Positions 6,529 to 12,543 of a stretch of 13,379 bases of DNA are shown one piece after another. Source of the DNA: Bacteroidales bacterium (GTDB lineage Bacteria; Bacteroidota; Bacteroidia; Bacteroidales; UBA932). The position numbers and the translations under genes were made by a program. The notes beneath the pieces are model-generated. The model had not been told where the DNA came from. It did not search any database and saw nothing but the letters and a program-made list of their open reading frames with translations. The stretch spans positions 1-13,379 of the forward strand of contig JAFVDC010000081.1 of the NCBI GenBank assembly GCA_017478685.1, written 5' to 3'. Position 1 is the first letter of the stretch; each line of letters begins with the position of its first letter.

Positions 6529-6938
6529 GCGAGTCCATTTCACATAAAGGAAAGATAGTGAAGATTACCCCGCAGGTGACCACGGTTGCCTTCCTGCAGC
6601 ACGGCGCCTGCTCGGAATGCCATGCCGCAGGCCTTTGCAGCATGGGGGATGTTGCCGAAAAAGTGGTGGAACTGCCCACGGACCCTTATAACAAGCATGA
6701 GGTGGGAGACGAGGTTGAGGTTCTCCTCAAAGCCTCCATGGGCTTCAAGGCCGTCTATCTTGCATATCTTATCCCGCTTTTGATCCTTCTTGCCGCTATC
6801 CTGGGGCTCATGTCCCTTGGCGTGGGAGAGGTTGCAGCCGGTCTTTCGGGGCTTGCAGCCGTGGCGGTTTACTACTTCCTTCTGTGGCTTTTCCGCGGAA
6901 GGCTCCAGAACGAATACGTATTTACCCTTAAAAGATAA
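6525..6938 (+). CDS. RseC/SoxR-reducing-system family membrane protein
   Basis: 137-residue inner-membrane protein. The N-terminal soluble region carries a cysteine cluster H-G-A-C29-S-E-C32-H-A-A-G-L-C38, as in RseC-family proteins, where it is thought to hold an Fe-S or redox centre. Two membrane segments follow at about residues 77-97 (AVYLAYLIPLLILLAAILGL) and 102-124. In Escherichia coli, RseC acts with the Rsx (Rnf-like) complex to keep SoxR reduced. In Bacteroidota its homologue usually sits directly before rnfB, as here with a 3-base gap, and is more likely to serve Rnf assembly or electron flow than SoxR (inference; no soxR seen). The start overlaps the DUF3108 stop (ATGA). Confidence 0.87.
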   Translation: MSESISHKGKIVKITPQVTTVAFLQHGACSECHAAGLCSMGDVAEKVVELPTDPYNKHEVGDEVEVLLKASMGFKAVYLAYLIPLLILLAAILGLMSLGVGEVAAGLSGLAAVAVYYFLLWLFRGRLQNEYVFTLKR

Positions 6939-6941
6939 TCT

Positions 6942-7871
6942 ATGTCAAACATCATCATTTGGACGATAGCGGTAATTACCGTCCTTGGACTTCTCCTGGC
7001 CCTGGTGCTGTACCTTGTGGCCCAGAAGTTCAAAGTGGAGGAAGACCCGCGTATCGACGAAGTTGAGAAGGCCATGCCCGGTGCCAACTGCGGCGGCTGC
7101 GGATTTGCCGGCTGCCGTGCGTTTGCCGAAGCTGCGGTGAAGGCCCCCAACCTTGACAACAATTACTGTCCGGTTGGCGGCAACGACACCATGCAGAAGG
7201 TGGCTGCCATCCTTGGCTACGAGGTCAAGGCAAAGGCTCCCATGGTGGCCGTGGTGCGCTGTAATGGCACTTGCGCCGCGCGCCCCAAGGTGAACGAATG
7301 GGGCGGCACCAAGTCCTGCGCCGTCATGGCTCAACTTTACACCGGAGACACCGGCTGCTCCTACGGCTGCCTTGGATGCGGAGACTGCGTCAATGCCTGC
7401 CAGTTCGGAGCCCTTTCCATGGACCCTGAAACCGGCCTTCCGGTAGTGGACCAGTCAAAGTGCACCGCTTGCGGCGCCTGCGTGAAGGCCTGCCCCAAGA
7501 AGGTGATCGAGTTAAGGCCCCAGGGCCCCCGCGGCATGCGCATGTTTGTCAGCTGCATCAACCGCGACAAAGGTCCCGTTGCAAAGAAGGCCTGCTCCAG
7601 CGCCTGCATCGGCTGCGGAATATGCGCCAAGACCTGTACCCACGACGCCATTGTGATAGAGGGCAACGTGGCTTACATAGACGCTTCCAAGTGCAAACTT
7701 TGCCGGGAGTGCGAGGCAATGTGCCCCACCGGCGCCATCCACGGCGTGAACTTCCCCAAGCCGCTTGACAAGGATGCCCTAAAGGAGCGCATCAAGATCC
7801 GTCAGCAGAAGGCAAAAGAAGCCGCTGAAGCCGCGAAATCTCAAAAAATGGAGGGCCAGAAAGATGAGTAA
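6942..7871 (+). CDS. rnfB: Rnf complex subunit RnfB, multi-cluster electron-input subunit
   Basis: 309 residues. It is the subunit that accepts electrons from reduced ferredoxin in the Rnf ferredoxin:NAD+ oxidoreductase. A single N-terminal membrane helix (about residues 4-27) is followed by the RnfB-specific [4Fe-4S] motif C50-G-G-C53-x4-C58 with C76. Four ferredoxin-type CxxCxxCxxxC motifs then follow: C143/146/149/153, C174/177/180/184, C222/225/228/232 and C251/254/257/261. This gives up to five clusters, as in the long RnfB of anaerobes; the E. coli RsxB has only the first part plus one two-cluster domain. The C-terminus is an Ala/Lys/Glu helical tail. rnfC starts 8 bases inside its 3' end. 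RnfB presence distinguishes the complex from Na+-NQR. Confidence 0.96.
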   Translation: MSNIIIWTIAVITVLGLLLALVLYLVAQKFKVEEDPRIDEVEKAMPGANCGGCGFAGCRAFAEAAVKAPNLDNNYCPVGGNDTMQKVAAILGYEVKAKAPMVAVVRCNGTCAARPKVNEWGGTKSCAVMAQLYTGDTGCSYGCLGCGDCVNACQFGALSMDPETGLPVVDQSKCTACGACVKACPKKVIELRPQGPRGMRMFVSCINRDKGPVAKKACSSACIGCGICAKTCTHDAIVIEGNVAYIDASKCKLCRECEAMCPTGAIHGVNFPKPLDKDALKERIKIRQQKAKEAAEAAKSQKMEGQKDE

Positions 7872-9237
7872 GCATACTTTTTCAATTGGCGGAGTACATC
7901 CCCATGACAGCAAGATCTCAAGGGGCTGCCCCATTTGCCCCCTGCCTCTTGCCCCTACAGTGTATATCTCTGTAGCCCAGCATATCGGTGCTCCTTCCGT
8001 GCCCTGCGTGGCGGTGGGAGACAAGGTGAAAGTGGGTCAGGTGATCGCCGAGCCCGGCGGGTTCGTGAGCGCCTACATCCACTCTTCCGTTTCCGGTACG
8101 GTAAAGTCCATCGGCCCGCGCCCGGACCTTGCAGGCCGTCCCGTGACGCACATTGAAATTGCCGTTGAGGGAGATGAGTGGGCCGAAGGCATTGACACCT
8201 CCGACACCCTTGTCACCGAAATCCCCGAAGACAACAAGGCCATCATTGAGAAAATCCGTCAGGGTGGCGTCGTGGGCCTTGGTGGTGCCACATTCCCCAC
8301 ACACGTGAAACTTTCTCCGCCTCCGGGCTCAAAATGTGAGAGAGTGATCATAAACGGCTGCGAATGTGAGCCTTACCTTACATCTGACTTCCGCACCCTG
8401 CTTGAAAAAGGCGAGCAGGTGGTAGTTGGTGCCGCAATCCTGGCAAAAGTCATGGGCGGCGTACCCTGCACCATCGCCATCGAGGAAAACAAGCCTGAGG
8501 CGATTGCCCATATCCGTGAGGTCATTGAAAAACTCGGCTACACCGGAATAGAGGTGATGGTGATGAAGATGATGTATCCGCAGGGCGGTGAAAAGCAGCT
8601 CATCGATGCCGTAATGCACCGTCAGGTGGGTTCCGGCGCCCTCCCCATCAGCGTTGGCGCAGTTGTCCAGAACGTCGCAACGGCCCTTGCCGTTTATGAC
8701 GCCGTCCAGAAGGGTAAGCCCATCGTGGACAACTCCGTTACCGTTACCGGTGAGTGTTTCCCCAACCAGGCCAACCTCCTGGTGCGCGTTGGAACCCCTC
8801 TCCGTTATATCCTTGATTATCTTGGAGGCATTCCCGCAGAGGCTGTGAAGGTAATCAGCGGCGGCCCCATGATGGGACGCGCCGTGTCCAACCTTGATGC
8901 CGCCACCGTAAAGGGAACGGGAGCCCTGCTCCTTCTCACGGAGGCCCAGACCCGCCGTGCCCCGGAATCCGAGTGCATCCGCTGTGGCCGTTGTGCCGAT
9001 GCCTGCCCCATGGGTCTCGAACCCTTCCTTCTTCAGAAACTCTCCCGCAGCGCAAACGTGGAGGCCCTGGAGGCAAATGCCGCACAGGACTGCATAGAGT
9101 GCGGCTGCTGCCTGTATTCCTGCCCTGCCAACATTCCTCTGCTGGACTGGGTCCGCATGGGCAAGGGCATGGCCATGGGTGCCATCCGTGCACGTGCCGC
9201 CGCCGCAAAGGCTGCCGCCGAAGCCGCTAAAAAGTAA
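7864..9237 (+). CDS. rnfC: Rnf complex subunit RnfC, NADH-reacting subunit
   Basis: 457-residue peripheral membrane subunit that carries FMN and Fe-S clusters and exchanges electrons with NAD(H). An N-terminal barrel-sandwich region begins FSIGGVHPHDSK, followed by a Nuo51-like flavin/nucleotide-binding domain with the glycine-rich G-G-V-V-G-L-G-G-A-T-F-P-T (about residues 137-149). An SLBB domain lies at about 260-330. Two [4Fe-4S] motifs lie near the end: C371-x2-C374-x2-C377-x3-C381 and C410-x2-C413-x2-C416-x3-C420, the latter with an extra C415. Unusually, the N-terminus contains a C22-P-I-C25 pair that I do not recall in homologues. The tail is almost pure Ala/Lys, like that of RnfB. It overlaps rnfB by 8 bases and lies 6 bases before rnfD. 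Confidence 0.96.
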   Translation: MSKHTFSIGGVHPHDSKISRGCPICPLPLAPTVYISVAQHIGAPSVPCVAVGDKVKVGQVIAEPGGFVSAYIHSSVSGTVKSIGPRPDLAGRPVTHIEIAVEGDEWAEGIDTSDTLVTEIPEDNKAIIEKIRQGGVVGLGGATFPTHVKLSPPPGSKCERVIINGCECEPYLTSDFRTLLEKGEQVVVGAAILAKVMGGVPCTIAIEENKPEAIAHIREVIEKLGYTGIEVMVMKMMYPQGGEKQLIDAVMHRQVGSGALPISVGAVVQNVATALAVYDAVQKGKPIVDNSVTVTGECFPNQANLLVRVGTPLRYILDYLGGIPAEAVKVISGGPMMGRAVSNLDAATVKGTGALLLLTEAQTRRAPESECIRCGRCADACPMGLEPFLLQKLSRSANVEALEANAAQDCIECGCCLYSCPANIPLLDWVRMGKGMAMGAIRARAAAAKAAAEAAKK

Positions 9238-9243
9238 CTGACT

Positions 9244-10215
9244 ATGGAAAAGTTATTAGTTTCTCCAAATCCCCATATTCACGCTCCGGTTTCCACCAAA
9301 ACCCTCATGCGTGACGTCATTATCGCGCTCATTCCCGCGGTAATATGCTCCTTTGTATTCTACGGCTGGAGAGAGATCCTTGTCATGGCCGTGAGCGTCG
9401 CTTCCTGTGTTTGCCTTGAATGGGCCATCACAAAGTACATGCTCAGAAAGCCCTCCACAATAGGAGACCTTTCGGCCGTCATTACCGGTATCCTGCTGGC
9501 ACTGAACCTGCCCTACACCACTCCCTGGTGGGTTGTGATGATCGGCGCGGTGGTGGCCATCGGAGTTGCCAAGATGACCTTCGGCGGAATCGGCCAGAAT
9601 ATCTGGAATCCCGCCCTTGTGGGCCGCGTGTTCCTTCTGGTGTCGTTCCCCACTTACATGACCACCTGGGGCGCCCCTCAGGGCGTGATGGACGCCGTTT
9701 CGGGTCCCACTCCGCTTGGCGCAATCCAGGAAGGTCTCATGCAGGGCGCTACGGTCCAGGAGCTTACTTCGGCCTATGATTACAAGGACCTTCTGTTTGC
9801 AAACCTTGGCGGAAGCGCCGGTGAAGCCTGTGCGCTTGCCCTGCTGGCCGGTTTCATCTACCTCTGCTGCCGCAAGGTTGTGAAGCCCTGGATTACCCTC
9901 AGCATCTTTGCGACGGTGGCCCTTACGTCCCTCATTTTCTGGGGCATCAACCCGGCCCGCTTCACGGATCCCCTCTTCAACCTCCTCACCGGCGGTCTCA
10001 TTCTTGGCGCCTGCTTCATGGCAACTGACTATGTGACATCGCCCATGAGCCTCTGGGGACAGGTGGTGTTCGGCGTTGGAATCGGCTTCCTTACCATGAT
10101 GATCCGTTACTTCGGCTCTTATCCGGAGGGCGTGTCATTCGCCATCCTTATCATGAACTCCGTGGTTCCGCTCCTCAACATGTGGTTCCACCAGAAAAAA
10201 TTCGGGAGGAAATAG
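9244..10215 (+). CDS. rnfD: Rnf complex subunit RnfD, flavin-carrying membrane subunit
   Basis: 323-residue integral membrane protein of the NqrB/RnfD family, with about eight to ten hydrophobic helices. It begins with the typical cytoplasmic SPNPHIHAPVSTKTLMRDVI. The hallmark G-G-I-G-Q-N-I-W-N-P-A-L-V-G-R-V-F appears at about residues 115-131. The covalent FMN site is expected at T156 in D150-A-V-S-G-P-T-P-L. The usual ApbE recognition motif is D-x-x-S/T-G-A-T, so proline at 155 replaces the alanine (see findings). RnfD is one of the electron-transfer and ion-translocating membrane subunits and depends on a flavin transferase (ApbE), which is not in this window. It lies 3 bases before rnfG. 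Confidence 0.95.
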   Translation: MEKLLVSPNPHIHAPVSTKTLMRDVIIALIPAVICSFVFYGWREILVMAVSVASCVCLEWAITKYMLRKPSTIGDLSAVITGILLALNLPYTTPWWVVMIGAVVAIGVAKMTFGGIGQNIWNPALVGRVFLLVSFPTYMTTWGAPQGVMDAVSGPTPLGAIQEGLMQGATVQELTSAYDYKDLLFANLGGSAGEACALALLAGFIYLCCRKVVKPWITLSIFATVALTSLIFWGINPARFTDPLFNLLTGGLILGACFMATDYVTSPMSLWGQVVFGVGIGFLTMMIRYFGSYPEGVSFAILIMNSVVPLLNMWFHQKKFGRK

Positions 10216-10218
10216 ACT

Positions 10219-10770
10219 ATGGCGGCAAAATCTAATCTTACCAACATGGTCCTGGTGCTTGGCGTCACCTGCCTCTGTTGCAGTGCAATCCTTGGCGGCG
10301 CATACGCCCTTACCAAAGACCCCATTTACGCTGCGGCCGCTGCCAAAACCCAGCAGGCCATAGCTCAGGTACTGCCTTATTTCTCGGAGGTCCAGTACAA
10401 TGAAGACGGTCATTACTACACCGCCACGGACGGGGAGAAACTTGTGGGTTATGCCATCGAGAGCAGCGTTGTCGGCTTCGGCGGCCCTCTCTCCCTTATT
10501 GTGGGCATCACCCCTGACGGCGTTGTGTACAACACTTCCGTGCTGGCCCACTCCGAAACTCCGGGCCTTGGCGCAAAGTGCAACACAGACGCCAAGTTCA
10601 TGGCACAGTGGAAAGGCTTCGACCCTTCGGTCAAGTCCCTGTCCGTGAAAAAGGATGGCGGAGATGTGGATGCCATTACCGCTTCCACCATCACTTCCAG
10701 GGCCTATGCCCTTGCAGTGGAGAATGCCTTGAAGACTTTCAAAACTTTAGGAGGACAAAGCAATGAGTAA
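10219..10770 (+). CDS. rnfG: Rnf complex subunit RnfG, periplasmic flavoprotein
   Basis: 183 residues. One N-terminal membrane helix (about residues 8-31) anchors a periplasmic FMN-binding domain. The flavinylation motif is D151-A-I-T-A-S-T157-I-T-S-R, with T157 as the residue that ApbE would link to FMN through a phosphodiester bond. Upstream, V-G-F-G-G-P-L-S-L-I-V-G-I and S-E-T-P-G-L-G are the standard RnfG/NqrC signatures. The protein is at the short end for the family but looks complete. In the complex it relays electrons between membrane subunits on the outer face. The rnfE start lies 8 bases inside its 3' end, and the coding bases for 'L-G-G-Q' double as the rnfE ribosome-binding site. 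Confidence 0.95.
   Translation: MAAKSNLTNMVLVLGVTCLCCSAILGGAYALTKDPIYAAAAAKTQQAIAQVLPYFSEVQYNEDGHYYTATDGEKLVGYAIESSVVGFGGPLSLIVGITPDGVVYNTSVLAHSETPGLGAKCNTDAKFMAQWKGFDPSVKSLSVKKDGGDVDAITASTITSRAYALAVENALKTFKTLGGQSNE
10749..10754 (+). promoter_or_regulatory. Canonical Shine-Dalgarno before rnfE, inside rnfG
   Basis: AGGAGG ends 8 bases before the rnfE ATG at 10763. It is the clearest consensus ribosome-binding site I noticed in the window, whereas most genes here start by ATGA or TAATG overlap or with no purine-rich box. It is also rnfG coding sequence (Leu-Gly-Gly), so it could be coincidental, but its placement supports the 10763 start. Confidence 0.6.
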
Positions 10771-11353
10771 ATTTAAACTTCTCACCGACGGACTGGTAAA
10801 GAACAACCCCACGTTCGTCCTCCTGCTGGGCATGTGCCCTACGCTGGCCACAACCACTTCGGCCATAAACGGCCTTTCCATGGGCCTTGCAACCCTGTTT
10901 GTGCTGGTGCTCTCCAACATGGCAATCTCCCTGATTGCCCCGGTTGTGCCGGACAAGGTTCACATCCCCGTGTACATTGTGGTCATCGCCACTTTCGTAA
11001 CCCTGCTTCAGTTTCTCATGCAGGCCTACACCCCGGCAATGTACGAGACCCTGGGCCTGTTTATCCCGCTTATCGTGGTAAACTGCATAGTCCTTGGACG
11101 TGCCGAAGCTTTTGCCAACAAGCATAACGTAGGGGAGAGCGCCCTTGACGGAATTGGCGTGGGCCTTGGATTCACCTGCTCACTCACCGTCCTGGGCCTT
11201 GTCCGCGAAATCCTTGGCAGCGGAAGCGCCTTCGGTTTCAATTTCATTGGCGGAAATGACGGCATGCTGGCATTCGTTATGGCTCCCGGAGCCTTCCTTT
11301 GCCTTGGCTACCTCATGGTCCTTTTCAACAAATTCCTTAAAAAGAACAACTAG
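10763..11353 (+). CDS. rnfE: Rnf complex subunit RnfE
   Basis: 196-residue membrane protein with about six helices, of the RnfE/NqrD family and homologous to RnfA in opposite topology. Family signatures are N-N-P-T-F-V-L-L-L-G-M-C25-P-T-L-A and V-V-N-C108-I-V-L-G-R-A-E-A-F-A. The two cysteines correspond to those that, with RnfA, hold a [2Fe-2S] cluster in the middle of the membrane in structures of NQR and Rnf. A glycine-rich D-G-I-G-V-G-L-G-F segment follows, then L-R-E-I-L-G-S-G-S-type residues (V-R-E-I-L-G-S-G-S-A-F-G). It overlaps rnfG by 8 bases and is 3 bases from rnfA. Confidence 0.96.
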   Translation: MSKFKLLTDGLVKNNPTFVLLLGMCPTLATTTSAINGLSMGLATLFVLVLSNMAISLIAPVVPDKVHIPVYIVVIATFVTLLQFLMQAYTPAMYETLGLFIPLIVVNCIVLGRAEAFANKHNVGESALDGIGVGLGFTCSLTVLGLVREILGSGSAFGFNFIGGNDGMLAFVMAPGAFLCLGYLMVLFNKFLKKNN

Positions 11354-11356
11354 GCT

Positions 11357-11956
11357 ATGGAGTACTTTCTCATTATAATATCGGCAATATTCGTAAATAA
11401 TATTGTCTTGGCCCAGTTCCTGGGTATCTGCCCCTTCCTGGGAGTCTCTGGCAAGCTCTCCACGGCCACCGGCATGTCCATGGCGGTTTGCTTTGTGATT
11501 ACGCTGGCAACACTTGTGACGTTCCTCATCAACAAGTACCTGCTGGTGCCCATGGGCATCACCTTCCTCCAGACCATCGCCTTCATCCTTGTGATTGCGG
11601 CCCTGGTCCAGATGGTGGAGATCGTGCTCAAGAAGGTTAGTCCCAGCCTGTATCAGGCCCTGGGAATCTTCCTTCCCCTCATCACCACCAACTGCGCGGT
11701 TCTTGGTGTGGCCATCAATGTTGTCACTAAGGAGTTTGCGTTTGTCCCCGGCGGCATGCTCAATCTTGGTCAGGCACTGGTTTACGCCTTTGCCACCTCC
11801 CTTGGCTACGGCCTTGCCATGGTCATTTTCGCAGGCATCCGCGAGCATCTTGCCATGATGAACGTGCCCAAGAGTTTCAAGGGCGTTCCCATTGCAATTA
11901 TTTCCGTTGGCATCCTGGCACTTGCCTTCATGGGTTTCAGCGGCATGGTAAAATAA
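11357..11956 (+). CDS. rnfA: Rnf complex subunit RnfA
   Basis: 199-residue membrane protein with about six helices, of the RnfA/NqrE family. It opens with MEYFLIIISAIFVNNIVLAQ and F-L-G-I-C25-P-F-L-G, and has T-T-N-C113-A-V-L-G-V-A in the fourth helix. C25 and C113 pair with RnfE cysteines to coordinate the intramembrane iron-sulfur cluster (known for the family). A positively charged loop after about residue 85 and the late R-E-H-L motif are also typical. It is the last gene of the rnf set (B-C-D-G-E-A). Its stop is 25 bases before the outer-membrane protein gene, and no terminator lies between them. Confidence 0.96.
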   Translation: MEYFLIIISAIFVNNIVLAQFLGICPFLGVSGKLSTATGMSMAVCFVITLATLVTFLINKYLLVPMGITFLQTIAFILVIAALVQMVEIVLKKVSPSLYQALGIFLPLITTNCAVLGVAINVVTKEFAFVPGGMLNLGQALVYAFATSLGYGLAMVIFAGIREHLAMMNVPKSFKGVPIAIISVGILALAFMGFSGMVK

Positions 11957-11961
11957 AACTC

Positions 11962-11978
11962 ACTAAAACCTTTTTAGT
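11962..11978. promoter_or_regulatory. AT-rich perfect inverted repeat just before the outer-membrane protein start
   Basis: ACTAAAA (11962-11968), loop CCT, TTTTAGT (11972-11978) form a perfect 7-bp stem in the 25-base gap between rnfA and the next gene, ending 3 bases before its ATG. It is almost free of G/C in an otherwise GC-rich window. It could be an operator, a leader hairpin or RNA-processing site, or chance. It lacks a following U-tract and is too weak for a terminator. Confidence 0.35.
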
Positions 11979-11981
11979 ATT

Positions 11982-12416
11982 ATGAAAAAAGCACTTGTAA
12001 TCATTGCTGCAGTTCTCGGCTTCGCCGTTGCAGCAGCTGCACAGCCCCGTGCAATCGGTGCCCGTATCGGCTACGGCGCAGAACTTTCCTATCAGCACAG
12101 CCTCGGCTCCAACTTCATTGAAGCCGACCTCGGTTGGAATCTCGGCGTAGGCGCCCTGGACCTCGGCCTTTCCTACGACTTCTCCATCGCTCCCGTTGGC
12201 CCGTTCAACTTCTATGCAGGTCCTTCCGCACAGTTATGGGCTGGTTTCGGCGAGTCTTCCTACATCGGCCTCGGCGTTGGTGTACAGGTTGGTCTGGAGT
12301 ACTGCTTCGACTTCCCCCTGCAGCTCTCACTTGACTGGCGTCCGCTCTTCAACATCCTCCCTGCTACCGGCTTCGGCTGGCAGAGCCTCGGACTTGGCGT
12401 ACGCTACCTGTTCTAG
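11982..12416 (+). CDS. Small outer-membrane beta-barrel protein
   Basis: 144 residues with a textbook signal peptide (MKKALVIIAAVLGFAVAAAA, cut likely before QPRAIG). The mature 124 residues alternate glycine, aromatic and hydrophobic positions (GARIGYGAELSYQ, DLGWNLGVGALDLGLSYDF, SSYIGLGVGVQVGLEY) and end in R-Y-L-F, the C-terminal aromatic needed for BAM recognition. An eight-stranded barrel is likely. It resembles the many small porin-like or OmpA-barrel-type proteins of Bacteroidota, but I cannot name a family or a ligand. Codon use leans more to GGC/CTC/TTC than its neighbours, as in highly expressed genes, which fits a strong terminator directly after it. It may have its own promoter inside the end of rnfA, although I found no convincing -7 box there. 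Confidence 0.75.
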   Translation: MKKALVIIAAVLGFAVAAAAQPRAIGARIGYGAELSYQHSLGSNFIEADLGWNLGVGALDLGLSYDFSIAPVGPFNFYAGPSAQLWAGFGESSYIGLGVGVQVGLEYCFDFPLQLSLDWRPLFNILPATGFGWQSLGLGVRYLF

Positions 12417-12430
12417 TCTTTTCGTACTTT

Positions 12431-12469
12431 AAAAACGGTCCCTCCCTTCCGGTTGGGACCGTTTTTTTT
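12431..12469 (+). terminator. Strong intrinsic terminator after the outer-membrane protein gene
   Basis: AAAAACGGTCCC (12431-12442) and GGGACCGTTTTT (12455-12466) form a perfect 12-bp stem around a 12-base loop, with the right arm running into eight T's (12462-12469). It starts 14 bases after the TAG stop. It is the first clear terminator in the window and should end the transcript coming through rnf and the barrel gene. The A-run on the left side could let it act from the other strand too, but no minus-strand gene needs it. Confidence 0.92.
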
Positions 12470-12486
12470 GTGGTGTGTACCCGGAA

Positions 12487-12526
12487 TTGTATGGTTTTCG
12501 GCCGAAAGTTTGTATATTTACAAGAC
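12487..12526 (+). promoter_or_regulatory. Possible Bacteroidota-type promoter for the dcuB-like gene
   Basis: After the terminator, the 74 bases before the transporter must hold its promoter. TATATTTA at 12513-12520 is one base from the Bacteroidota -7 consensus TAnnTTTG, and TTG at 12487-12489 is a candidate for the -33 element. The spacer, at about 23 bases, is slightly longer than the usual 19-21. Transcription would start near 12526, leaving a leader of fewer than 20 bases before the ATG at 12544. Confidence 0.4.
12496..12507. promoter_or_regulatory. 12-bp perfect palindrome TTTCGGCCGAAA, candidate operator
   Basis: TTTCGGCCGAAA is a perfect dyad located between the proposed -33 and -7 boxes, where a bound dimeric regulator would block RNA polymerase. 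No second copy was noticed in the window. The regulator is not known and no fumarate-sensing DcuS/DcuR system is seen here. A 12-bp palindrome can also arise by chance. Confidence 0.35.
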
Positions 12527-12543
12527 CAAATGGTTGACACACT

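Noticed and set aside
6942..11956. Na+-translocating NADH:quinone reductase (nqr) instead of rnf
   Set aside because: A full RnfB with five cluster motifs and an RnfC with two ferredoxin motifs are present, there is no NqrF or NqrA, and the gene order B-C-D-G-E-A is that of Rnf.
12016..12027. TCGGCTTCGCCG, identical to 12 bases of the hairpin at the centre of the trmB palindrome, as a second copy of the element
   Set aside because: It lies in the barrel protein's signal-peptide codons (Gly-Phe-Ala), without the flanking arms of the element. GGC-TTC-GCC is a common codon string in this GC range.
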